From Ipomoea triloba (Eukaryota; Streptophyta; Magnoliopsida; Solanales; Convolvulaceae): a DNA stretch of 64,000 bases. Below, piece after piece: positions 55,439 through 64,000 of this stretch (positions are counted from its first letter, which is position 1; each line of letters opens with the position of its first letter). A program made the translations under genes and the position numbers. Below the pieces are notes generated by a model. It had not been told where the DNA came from and ran no database searches. It saw only the letters and a program-made list of their open reading frames with translations. The DNA lies in assembly GCF_003576645.1 (NCBI RefSeq), contig NC_044919.1, forward strand, positions 26,017,421 through 26,081,420, read 5' to 3'.

Positions 55439-55831
55439 CCAATACAACGCTCTACGGTCAACCAACAATTACTCAACTGATTATCCCATTCCTCGCATGT
55501 AAATTTTTTCTCTAATATAGTTATACTTACTGAATATCAAAATATAAGTGTACCTCAAGATCATGCAATAACTAATCGACAAGTAATTAAATTAATGAAT
55601 ATGATGCAATAATGTAAAGTATCTACCTATTGCATTTATACACTTATTTTAGAACGCTGAATTTTTGTGATATTTGTTGCATGCAAGGAAGACTCATACT
55701 ATAATTGCATTTATACACTTATTCATACTCATATTCGATGTTATAATTTATATAATTGTATATCGATTCCAATATTTCTTAAAATATTATAACAAATTCA
55801 TTCTGTGCAACGCACAGGTGAAAATACTAGT

Positions 55832-56216
55832 TACCATAATAATTATTAGGCAATTATTATTAGTCAATTACACTAATATATGTGCAATTATACTTTTATA
55901 CCTTAAGTATATTCATTTTCACCATATCACATTTATTTTTTTTCTTACTCCTCCGTATCTGAATAAATTAATTGTAATTATTATAAAAAATCTAACAACC
56001 CATGTAATTATACTAATATCTGTGTAATTATTAGCTTAATTAGCATAATAATTATTTGGTAATTATACTAATATTGTGAAATTATACTTTTATATCATGT
56101 TTAATTGTAATTATACTAATATTCATGTAATTAATAGCTTAATTAACATAATAGTTATTAGATTTTATATAATAATAGTTTAGGCGAGAAATTGCAAAAG
56201 TAAGATTTTGTTTTTA
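55832..56216. other. AT-rich intergenic DNA
   Basis: Repeats of the loose form TAATTATACTAATAT occur, like those at 51950-52370. No gene is seen. Confidence 0.4.
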
Positions 56217-57042
56217 GAGAAAATTGCTATTTTAGTCTACTGACTATTGGGGTCCTCTTAATTGCAGTCCACGACTTTCAAAAGTGGTAATTGCATACCC
56301 TAACTATTCAATTTCTGTCAATTTTGGACACTCCGGCCAAATCTCACCGGAATTTCCTAAACCTTAAAATAACGAGAGCATTTTAGTCATTTCACACCCT
56401 AGCTAGTTCTTCTTCTCCGGCGAGCTACCATTTTTTTCGGCGAGCAACTTGGTTTTCATCGTTCTCCTCCTTCAGCCGCTTGTTCTCGTCGACGAGGGTG
56501 ATGTATTCCGAGGTGGACGATGAGCGCTGGTCTACTTCGTCGACGTTGGTGTCTTTGTTGTTGTTGTTCTTGGGTGGATCCTGGGATTGTGCATTATTGT
56601 TGTTGTTTGATATGGTTGTTTGCCGAAAAAAATGGTAGCTCTCTGGAAAGAATGCTTGCTCGCTGGAAAAAAATGGTTGCTAAATTGGAGAAAAATGGAT
56701 AATGAATTGTCTCCAATTTAGACCATTTTTCTTTGTAGGAACCATTTGTTAGCAACCATTGCTGTTGTTTGAAGATGGATAACGAATGGTTGCTAAATTG
56801 GAGAAAAGTGGTTGCTCGCCTGAAAAAATGGTAGCTCACCGGAGAAGAAGAACTAGGATGTGAAATGACTAAAATGCCCTCGTTATTTTAAGGTTTAGCT
56901 AGGAAATTCCAGTGAGATTTGCCCAGAGTGTCCAAAATTGACAAAAATTGAATAGTTAGGATACGCAATTAACACTTTTGAAAGTCGTGGACTGCAATTA
57001 AGAGGACCCCAATAGTCAATAGACTAAAATGGCAATTTTCTC
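56217..57042. mobile_element. Mutator-like MITE with perfect 9-bp target duplication
   Basis: Arms of about 200 bp or more: GAGAAAATTGCTATTTTAGT on the left, matched by ACTAAAATGGCAATTTTCTC on the right. The pairing continues through GGGGTCCTCTTAATTGCAGT, AAATCTCACCGGAATTTCCT and AGTTCTTCTTCTCCGG. TTGTTTTTA flanks it exactly (56208-56216 and 57043-57051). The loop holds repeated GGTTGCTAAATTGGAGAAAA units. It carries no transposase. Confidence 0.92.
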
Positions 57043-57085
57043 TTGTTTTTATTAGTAGTATAATAAGTATAAATATTGATGTCAA

Positions 57086-57165
57086 GGGCCTTGTGGTCTA
57101 GTGGCACCAAGTTACTTCCTTATATGGGAGGATGTGGGTTTAAGCCTCAGCGAAGGTGATAAAGG
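57086..57165 (+). mobile_element. SINE head fragment
   Basis: CAAGGGCCTTGTGGTCTAGT and GGGTTTAAGCCTCAGCGAAG match the 5' tRNA-like half of the SINE family. The 3' half is absent. Confidence 0.7.
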
Positions 57166-57366
57166 TACATTCTTTAATTAGAATAAGATAAAATTATTTC
57201 AATTTAAAAATTGTTGAACTGAAATACAAAACAAATAAATTTTAGATATCTACAATATGAAGATATTAAATTAAATATAACACTTCAATTCTATCTAATT
57301 ATAATAAATTACACATATTAATTTCTTACTTGAAATTTTCATTTTATTTTATTTATGGTTGCAGTA

Positions 57367-57720
57367 GGCGCTAGGCGCTAATCGGGCGGTAGACTAGCGC
57401 CTCGCGCCTAGGCGGCGACCTATAAAAACAAAAAAAAATAGTTCATGTGTGTGGGTGTATGTCATATATTATATTATACTCCGTATATATTATATATATA
57501 CATCTCTTACTTCTCTTATTTATATAAATAAATAAATTTAAATATATAAAAATATAATAAAATAATTAACAATGCCAACTCGCCCGAGTTAACTCGACTA
57601 ACTCTGCCGAGTTGGGCGAGTTAACTCGGCCGAGTTAGGCGCTAGGCGGCTGCTTAGGCGATCAACCACCTAGGCGGCCGCCTAGGGAGCAATTTGCCTC
57701 GGCTTAGGAGCGCCGGGCCG
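57367..57720. mobile_element. TIR-like element with TAGGCGCTAGGCG ends
   Basis: GC-rich blocks built on TAGGCGCTAGGCG and CCTAGGCGG occur at both sides (57367-57420 and 57625-57720) of an AT-rich core. The pattern fits a hAT-like MITE, but exact ends and target duplication could not be set. Confidence 0.4.
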
Positions 57721-58211
57721 TTAATCGAAATTTTAAAGAACCTTTAACAATTAACTGAACCGAAAAAGTTCAGTTAAAAACAGTTAACTGAAAATTTACC
57801 GAGAGAAAAAAATAAACCACTTACATGAGAAAAAAATGATTAATAAAAATCAAAGAAATAGTCTCAATGCTTATATATTTTAATAAAACATAACGAAATT
57901 ATAAATAGCTAAATTACAACTAAAGTAAGTAGAAACAAATAAGCCACTTACATGAGAGCAAATGGCGTGTCATCATTGTAACTTGTTTGGACACCGGTCC
58001 GACCATTTAAAATCCATGTGTAATTGTATTTGTGATCAAGTACTTTATAGTTCGTCCGGACAGGTTTGACAATGACATTTGAGATGATGTACCATTTGTT
58101 GATTTGTAAGTGATATCATACATTCCAATGTCATTATCAAACACTATTGATTGAACCCGAGTTCCTTGCATTTAAATATAGCATTTACAATGATGTTGGT
58201 GGTGAATGATA
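57721..58211. other. Intergenic, nothing recognised
   Basis: AT-rich, with AACTGAACCGAAAAAGTTCAGTT-like tracts near 57751 that could be a remnant of another CCGAAC-type MITE. Confidence 0.35.
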
Positions 58212-58226
58212 CTAATAATGATGATG

Positions 58227-58287
<61 letters not shown>
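58212..58287. repeat. AAT/ATG microsatellite
   Basis: AAT triplets, preceded by a few ATG triplets and with one phase break near 58259. Confidence 0.9.
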
Positions 58288-58290
<3 letters not shown>

Positions 58291-58386
58291 AAATTTTTTA
58301 CTATTTACTTACAGTTTTATCAACAAGGACGATGAGCATATACTTTGAGAAATATGTTCATAAAGGATGTTATGAAATAATATAAT

Positions 58387-58540
58387 GGGAACCACAACAT
58401 TACATGCAATGATACAAGTATAGATGAACATATTATACAATAGATATATTTACATAACGATATGAGAACCACAACATTACATACAAAGATATAAGTATAG
58501 ATGAACAGATTATAGAATAGATATATTTACATAACGATAT
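58387..58540. repeat. 76-bp tandem duplication
   Basis: Two units starting GAACCACAACATTACAT and ending ATTTACATAACGATAT are nearly identical. A smaller direct repeat (AGGAATCTATACAGAATT) follows at 58778 and 58839. Confidence 0.8.
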
Positions 58541-59133
58541 TGAAGTTATACTAATTACTGAGTATACCATCATTGATTTAAAAAAAAAAATTGTAATCAT
58601 TATGAGTTCAAATACACAATAGAATTAGCATGATAATATTTTGACAATCATACCTATACAATGTCAAGTAGATGGTGTGCTGCAGAATATGTTAGGTTTT
58701 GTTTTGGGTGAATACCCGTGAGAAAGGGGAGGGGTTTATATACTGTTATTTTGGATAGAATAATGATTTAGTTAGGAATCTATACAGAATTGTATTATAG
58801 AATCCTATTAAGACTTCAATATTCTAATTTTAAGTTAGGAATCTATACAGAATTATATTATAGAATATTGCCAATTTGTTTGAAAACTGTAATAAAGAAA
58901 CAAATTGCCTAAAGAATTTAATGTTAAACTTCCGTTATATTTAACGGAAAAAACTTGGTAAAATTATAAATGATTAGGATATATTAGGAATTTAATTGGA
59001 GGTTGCACAATAAGAAGAACACAAAGTACAATATGTTATAGCAGACTATTACACCGACATTTTTTTTAGTTCCAGTTAGGGGTCTAACATTATTGGCTCT
59101 TATTATAAGTGTAGATATATATATATATATATA
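58541..59133. other. Intergenic, nothing recognised
   Basis: AT-rich, ending in a TA run beside the next MITE. Confidence 0.4.
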
Positions 59134-59585
59134 GGGTCACACTTGTGTAAGACCGTCTCACGGATCCTTATTCGTGAGACGGGTCGGGTCGGGTCAACGC
59201 AACATGCAAATGTCATACTTATATGTGCAAATGTCATACTTATATGCTTAAATATATATAACACTAATCAAGAATACAATTTTTGTTACTTATTAGAGAA
59301 AAAGTAATACATTTTTCATAATAAGTAATGTTGACAAGTGCCCTTTACTTATAAAGGCAAATATAATACTTTTGTGGAAAAATGTAATACTTTTAAATCG
59401 AAATGTAAAAGTATTGTATTTTCCCTTAAAAGTATTACATTTACCCTTATAAGTAACAAAAATTTTATTCCTAATTAGTATTACATTTGAGCATATAAGT
59501 ATGACATTTATGCATATAAGTGTTACATTTACATCTTGACCCGACCCGACTCATGGTGAGACGGTCTCACACAAGTTTTTGCCTT
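59134..59585. mobile_element. Foldback MITE of about 450 bp
   Basis: CACTTGTGTAAGACCGTCTC at the left pairs with GAGACGGTCTCACACAAGTT at the right. GGGTCGGGTCGGGTCAA pairs with TTGACCCGACCCGA. The arms continue with CAAATGTCATACTTATATGC against GCATATAAGTATGACATTTA-type text, so most of the element folds back on itself. Confidence 0.85.
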
Positions 59586-59773
59586 AAATCAATATATACG
59601 TAGCACCTACGTTATCTTCTTCTTTTTGTGACCAATTGATGAGTTGACTTCAATTGGTTTCTTTTTGCCTCTTTTGTTTCAGCCAACATCAGACTAATTA
59701 AGGTGGTAGCAATGTAACTCTCCAATTTGCCGCAGGCAAATAAAGTGACTAACTTTTATTTGATTGTGATACT

Positions 59774-60099
59774 GATTGTTCTCTTTGTATTGGCAATAAA
59801 GAATCAGTTAATCACCTGTTTTTTAATTGCCCATTTGCTCTACAGGTTTGGAACCAGATTTGGGAATGTTTTGGCTTCCATAGGAGAATTACAACAATTC
59901 GTAGCTCTATCAATTGAATCAAAAGATTGCATGGGGGTGTTAGGATACAATCCAAATTGAAAGCATTTCTATTGCCTTGGCTTGTACTGTGTACCATATA
60001 TGGAGATATAGAAATCTGGTTATCCATGATGAGGAATGGCAAAGGCTTCCTCTTGATGGTCTTGTGAGGGTCATTGCTAGCTCTGGATGTATTGTTTAA
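59774..60099 (+). mobile_element. LINE scrap: zinc-binding reverse transcriptase C-terminus
   Basis: The frame reads DCSLCIGNKESVNHLFFNCP then FALQVWNQIWECFGF, with the C-x2-C...H...C arrangement and NHLFFxCPFAxxVW of the zf-RVT domain in plant LINEs. A stop near 59921 and a frameshift precede LACTVYHIWRYRNLVIHDEE, the usual continuation. It is a short inactive fragment. Confidence 0.75.
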
Positions 60100-60459
60100 G
60101 GTAATCTTTTCACTCTCTGCGTAGTCATCGGAACCTCGCATGCAGGTAATTAAAGACCTTAATTTCTGTCAGAATAAGTAAGGTTGTCTACTTAAGAGCA
60201 ACCACATTTGTAGTTTTTTGAGAGGTTTTTGCAGAATAAAAACTAAGGGAGAGGTTTGCTTCCCCCGTTCTTGTTGTCGGGATGCCATGTTCCCAAATTT
60301 TTTGTAATCAATGATGGTGTGGATCTTTCTCCAATTTGAGTTCTTGTTGCTTGGTTTACGAAATTCATTTTTCGGGCTTTTGGTGTTTGGCAACGTCCGG
60401 AAAATGTATGGTCATCGGAAAATGATTTCCGTTGCACTTCAAGTGTTAAAAAAAAAAAA
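60100..60459. other. Intergenic, nothing recognised
   Basis: No supported gene; short open frames on both strands only. Confidence 0.35.
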
Positions 60460-60615
60460 GGCTGGCCACCCCTTCCGCCCCTCATCCTTTGTCTCCAGTG
60501 GGAGACGAAGAGCCCGTCTCCATCTTCGGCGGAGATGAAGATAGATCCTTTGTTTCCGGCGGAAACGAAGGTTTGAGACGAGGGGGAGGGAAGGGGTGGC
60601 TAACTGGCCGACGGT
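60460..60615. repeat. Nested hairpins of TTTGTCTCC/GGAGACGAA type
   Basis: Three consecutive small dyads (CTTTGTCTCCAGTGGGAGAC, CATCTTCGGCGGAGATGAAG, TTTGTTTCCGGCGGAAACGA) sit between outer arms GGCCACCCCTTCC and GGAAGGGGTGGC. This is probably the core of a TIR element whose outer ends I could not place. Confidence 0.6.
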
Positions 60616-60892
60616 TTTTTTTTTTTTTTTTTTTTTAATAGTTTTTAAATTATTTATTTTAATAGTTTATTGTTAAAAATTAGTTTAAAATGTTGACTCA
60701 CCATCCACCTAAGCAGGCAACCTGATGAAATGGATAGTAACATGTTATTAGGTGAAATTGCAAACACTTGAAGTGTTCAGTGATCTAATTACATTTTTTT
60801 GGATACAATGGTCTAATTACACTTTCATGTTAGGTTCAGTGGTTAATTTGCACCTTATTCATAGGCTCTATAATAATTATAGAAGTGTTATT

Positions 60893-61085
60893 AAAGATGA
60901 TTGGCTTTGCCAAGCACTTTGTGCTCAAATGGCATGTAGTGGCCTCCCTCAAATGAAAGGTCATGAGTTCGAGCCTCAGTGGAGGAGATATCGAAATTGA
61001 CTTGACTCTTTGTGCCTCTTTGTGCTTCAACAGGTTGAGAAAAGTATAGTCTTGACTCTAAGTACAGGAAACTTCATTGTAATGA
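60893..61085 (+). mobile_element. SINE variant copy
   Basis: The head TTTGCCAAGCACTTTGTGCT, box B GAGTTCGAGCCTCAGTGGAG and tail GTGCTTCAACAGGTTGAGAA with TTCATTGTAATGAAGG belong to the SINE family of this window. CTTTGTGCCT is duplicated within it. Confidence 0.75.
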
Positions 61086-61124
61086 AGGTAATCATCGTGG
61101 CTATGTTTTATCTTTGAATTAATT

Positions 61125-61500
61125 TTATTTTTGTCATAAATTTATAGGTGGTAGTCCACTTTTAATTTATTCCATTTTATCATAACATTCATTTTTTATC
61201 GTAGTATTATTATTGTGTCATGATCATTTTTGGTCAATTATCAACAAAATATTTTAAATATCGTTAAATACAAGTACATTTTGGTCTTCAATTATGAATT
61301 TTATAAAAATAAAAATAAAAAATATAGCAGGTCAATCTAATTTGTATTAAAAAATCAAAATATCTTTGTATTTAACGACATTTCAACGATATTATTGACG
61401 AATGACTAAAAATGATCATGTCATAATAATACTATAACCAAATAAAAATATTCTAATAAAAAAGACTAAATATTAACAGTCACCTATAAATACAAAAAAT
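61125..61500. mobile_element. Foldback MITE
   Basis: The left arm (TTATAGGTGGTAGTCC, CATGATCATTTTTGGTCAAT, TATCGTTAAATACAAG) mirrors the right arm (TTTGTATTTAACGACATTTC, GACTAAAAATGATCATG, AACAGTCACCTATAA). Confidence 0.75.
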
Positions 61501-61634
61501 GGGGTTAACTTTTTAAACTTTTAATCAGACTTTGAAGACGCAATAATGACTGCGCGAAGCAAGATGTGGAACATAATTGATTATAGTTACAAAACTGAAA
61601 TTTGTATAATTAAAATGCAACAGCGCTTTCAGTT

Positions 61635-61639
61635 GCGGG

Positions 61640-61682
<43 letters not shown>

Positions 61683-61707
61683 ACGTGTTCGATCCACGTT
61701 CACCGCA
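61635..61707 (+). tRNA. tRNA-Phe (GAA)
   Basis: A 73-nt cloverleaf: acceptor GCGGGGA pairs with TCACCGC apart from one mismatch-type pair as in the plant nuclear gene; D arm GCTCAGTTGGGAGAGC; anticodon arm TCAGACTGAAGATCTGA with GAA; T arm ACGTGTTCGATCCACGT; discriminator A. It differs from the usual plant nuclear tRNA-Phe by two compensating changes in the T stem, so pairing is kept. An upstream ATGCAACAG supplies the CAA motif common before plant tRNA genes, and TTTT lies about 20 nt downstream. No intron. Confidence 0.95.
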
Positions 61708-61777
61708 ATTCAATTTCTATTGCTTTTCAATGTATGTAAAGCATATAAATATGTTAACAGAAGACGTAGACAATTGA

Positions 61778-61849
61778 TCCGTTGTCGTCCAGCGGTTAGG
61801 ATATCTGGCTTTCACCCAGGAGACCCGGGTTCAATTCCCGGCAACGGAA
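61778..61849 (+). tRNA. tRNA-Glu (TTC)
   Basis: A 72-nt cloverleaf: acceptor TCCGTTG with CAACGGA, D arm GTCCAGCGGTTAGGAT, anticodon arm CTGGCTTTCACCCAG with TTC, T arm CCCGGGTTCAATTCCCGG, discriminator A. It matches plant nuclear tRNA-Glu except for A in the T loop where G is usual (TTCAATT), which slightly weakens box B. It lies 70 bp after tRNA-Phe on the same strand. CAA occurs 6 bp upstream. No clear T4 terminator follows closely. Confidence 0.93.
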
Positions 61850-61907
61850 TTGGTTCTTGTAACTATATAGTAAAAAATGTAAAACTGTAATCTTTCAGTT
61901 TATTTAT

Positions 61908-62115
61908 TTGTTGCAAAAATGGTTCAAAAAAGATGGAGAAAGGAGAATGGTTCAAAAAAAAACGGAAGAGTTTATTTATTCGTTGCAAAAATGGTTCAAA
62001 AAAGATGGAGAAAGGAGAAATGGTTCAAAAAAAAAAAAAAAAAAACGCAGGAGAATGGTTCAAAAAAAAACGCAGAAGAAGAAAAATCTAAAGAAAGATG
62101 GAAAAAGGAGAATAC
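61908..62115 (+). repeat. Tandem purine-rich repeat
   Basis: TTGCAAAAATGGTTCAAAAA and GATGGAGAAAGGAGAA form a unit of about 73 bp repeated from 61911 and 61984, followed by shorter ATGGTTCAAAAAAAAA units. The predicted Lys-rich peptides are low-complexity and not supported as a gene. Confidence 0.7.
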
Positions 62116-62197
62116 ATCAATAAGAAAATCCTATTTACCAAAATTCAACTCCTAATGAAATCAAACCAAAATTCAACTCCTAATAAAATCAAACTTA

Positions 62198-63840
62198 CAT
62201 TACAGGAATGTAGACATTTAGTGACAATTCGTTTGCGATACTTTGTAATCTAGTCACAATAATACATTTTTTGTGACCAAAAAAATAATTCGACACTATT
62301 GTGTGGGATAATTATGATAATATTATTTTGGTTACGGATATATGATAATTGTGACAAGTATTTGTTACGAATAAGTTGTCACTATTACTAGAATAATAGT
62401 GTCGTAACATACATTGTCACTATATGTTGTTACTAAATGTATGTGCATTTTGGCGGCATTATAATTATGGCGGGAACGAATGCAATTGTGACAAAATATA
62501 ATGTGGACACAAATTTTTGTGACAAATAGTTGTTGGTCACTCTTGTTTGTAATATTTGTGACAATTGTTTTTTGTTAATAAAAATACAATTGGGTAGTAC
62601 CATTAGAAATGAGAAACAATTGTGAGAAAAAATACTGTTGTCACTAATATTGCTATTTTTTGTGATGAAATTTTTATAAATATTTGTGACGCTCTATAAT
62701 TCCGTAACAAAAATTACTAAATTGTTACAATAATTGTTTTGATTTCAAATTTTGTCACTAATTCATGATAATTGTGACGAGTAATTAATTGTTACAATTA
62801 CTTTGTCATTATAATTAAATAGATGAATATTGTGTGAAGTTATATTTAAACATTCTTATATGACAAATAAGTATCACTATCACTTATCTTACTAATTTGT
62901 CATATCAATAATTTTTGGAAATAAAAAAAAATATGTTTAGTACGAGCAATATATTTAAAAAAGATTTATTAAAATTAACTATTAAAACTCAAAATATGAA
63001 AAGTAAAGAATTCAAACGTTATAAATAAAAATTCATATAATACTCAATTATTATCATCATCATCATCATCACCAGCTTCCTCATTTTCAGTTGTTGGTAT
63101 CTCATCATCATCATCATCATTAATAAAAGCATCTCCATCACTATCAATTGCATCTGCTTTGATACTCATGGTATTAATATTTGATAATGTTACTTCAACA
63201 GTTGTAGCATCCAAATCAGGCCAAAATTTTGATTTTCTACAATACCGTAATGTTATTATTGTCTTCCAAAGTAGAACCTTGAATGGTAAAGCCAAAATTT
63301 TGATTTTCTTGACATGGTTTATCTCCTAGACTCCAACATCATCATCAAGGAGGTCGTAGAAATCACGAGGCTTTGTCTTGACAACAACTTGCTAATTAGG
63401 CTCCTTAATATCGCTTACATAATAAACCTGATCAGCTTGAGAAGCTAAAACATATGGTTCATCGGTTTGCAACTTTTGGGTAATATTGACCATAGGAAAT
63501 CCAAATTTGTCAACTTTGAATCCAGTTTTATGATAAATATCCTACCAGTCTGCCTTAAATAAAATAACATTATTTCCTCCCTAGTAATTTAACTGTATGA
63601 TATCTGTTAATACACCAAAATAATCCAAGTTACCTGTATCTACATCACCTTTTACAAGAATTCCACTATTTTGCGATTTTAGTTGCAAATCCCTGTCTTT
63701 TGTATTAAACCTCCGGCCGTTGATAAGTATGCTTTTATATCGATAAATACGCATGTCTGGCTCATAAGCTAAATGCAACAATTGATCTGTGGCTATTACA
63801 CTTCTTTCATTGTGTAATTCATTGACCTATCATGAATAAT
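62198..63840 (-). mobile_element. CACTA (En/Spm) element remnant
   Basis: CATTACAGGAATGTAGACAT followed by TTAGTGACAATTCG resembles a degenerate CACTA terminus. It is followed to about 62830 by many GTGACAA/TTGTCAC subterminal motifs in both orientations. Inside lies a broken DUF4216 gene on the minus strand, a domain commonly carried by plant CACTA elements. The far end is not seen before the next element at 63908. Confidence 0.65.
63044..63830 (-). pseudogene. CACTA-associated DUF4216 protein, C-terminal part, broken
   Basis: On the minus strand: ATDQLLHLAYEPDMRIYRYK, then GRRFNTKDRDLQLKSQNSGI, LVKGDVDTGNLDYFGVLTDI and LNYLGGNNVILFKADW, a stop, then DIYHKTGFKVDKFGFPMVNI, EPYVLASQADQVYYVSDIKE, a stop, and VVVKTKPRDFYDLLDDDVGV, another stop. 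These are DUF4216 hallmarks (RFxTKDRD, NSGxxVK, YFGVLTDII, VLASQxxQVYYV, VVxKTKPRDFYD). The acidic tail after about 63180 ends DDDDDDNN with stop near 63044. At least three in-frame stops break it. Confidence 0.8.
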
Positions 63841-63907
63841 AGTTAATAAAATTTTAAATTAAGTTTGTAGAAATTAAAGAATTATATGTACAAATAGAAT
63901 TATCATT

Positions 63908-64000
63908 ACTACAGAAAAAACTTTTAACGTCCGTTTTTTTTACATACAACATCGGTTATTTTTCGACGTTGTTCTGGCCGACGTAGTAAATAAATGATAC
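63908..64000 (+). mobile_element. Start of a second CACTA element, cut by the window end
   Basis: ACTACAGAAAAAACTTTTAA followed by AACGTCCG, ACATCGGTTATTTTTCGACG and TTGTTCTGGCCGACG is the CACTA end plus subterminal ACGTCGG-type repeats of plant CACTA families. It continues beyond the window. Confidence 0.6.

Larger units (their letters stand above)
53458..55831 (+). mobile_element. Helitron with repeated 5' termini
   Basis: It begins A|TCTATACTATTAATAAAAA and ends CTAGT|T at 55831, the A-T insertion typical of Helitrons. The hairpin CTGTGCAACGCACAG (55803-55817) lies about 10 nt before the end. The interior after about 54900 carries unrelated sequence, including an AACCAATGTGGGACAAAAGT tract and a perfect 25-bp inverted repeat. 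There is no Rep/helicase frame, so it is non-autonomous. Confidence 0.75.

Noticed and set aside
55674..56027. 117-codon hydrophobic frame
   Set aside because: AT-rich chance frame spanning the Helitron 3' end.
58151..58348. Frame encoding poly-Asn and poly-Ile
   Set aside because: Translation of an AAT microsatellite.
59812..60141. Minus-strand frame opposite the LINE scrap
   Set aside because: Shadow of the plus-strand zf-RVT fragment.
61908..62155. Lys-rich frames after the tRNA genes
   Set aside because: Product of a tandem A-rich repeat; no gene features.

Overview
This window is plant nuclear DNA, almost certainly from a eudicot. It is AT-rich and dominated by transposable elements. 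It holds a wall-associated-kinase-like gene split by a very long intron, an intronless Cf/EIX-type LRR receptor-like protein, eukaryotic tRNA-Phe and tRNA-Glu genes with typical plant bodies, and Copia, Athila-like, Helitron, CACTA, Mutator-like, hAT-like, PIF-like and Stowaway-like elements. Convolvulaceae or another asterid is a guess that the sequence alone does not settle. Two single N positions (8827 and 23580) mark assembly joins.

Layout. 1-11.1 kb: a minus-strand WAK-like receptor kinase. Its extracellular exon (10061-11033) and its transmembrane/kinase exon (1021 to about 2220) are separated by about 7.8 kb of nested transposons: a SINE fragment, a Pack-MULE carrying ARGLU1-like exons, a long TIR element holding a MITE and a solo LTR, and a Ty3 LTR. 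11.2-18.9 kb: intergenic DNA with a diverged segmental duplication, several SINEs with clear target-site duplications, and minisatellites. 19.0-25.0 kb: a TIR element with an S-locus-lectin-like scrap, itself interrupted by a young 1.4-kb LTR element; then a PIF-like element and a 1.39-kb identical duplication flanking an N. 25.0-37.8 kb: a decayed Copia element, a minus-strand LTR fragment, and an Athila-like non-autonomous LTR element inserted in a Stowaway-like MITE. 37.8-43.0 kb: diverged repeats, a retroposed 25S rRNA fragment with 16-bp target-site duplications, and a LINE 3' end.

43.0-46.4 kb: one intact 1112-residue LRR receptor-like protein, the clearest intact protein gene here. 47.1-49.7 kb: two internally deleted pseudogenes of the spliceosome-disassembly factor TFIP11/STIPL1, head to head, forming a foldback of about 350-400 bp per arm. 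50-61.6 kb: MITEs, a Helitron with eight repeated copies of its 5' terminus, SINEs and a LINE scrap. 61.6-61.85 kb: tRNA-Phe(GAA) and tRNA-Glu(TTC). 62.2-64.0 kb: a CACTA element remnant with a broken DUF4216 gene, and the start of another CACTA element.

The likely functional cargo is a possible WAKL receptor kinase, the LRR receptor-like protein and two tRNAs. Both protein genes are of cell-surface perception/immunity type. The rest is transposon-derived. The most unusual structures are the TFIP11 inverted pseudogene pair (a candidate source of hairpin RNA), the retroposed rRNA fragment, the Pack-MULE with ARGLU1 exons, and the repeated Helitron 5' ends.
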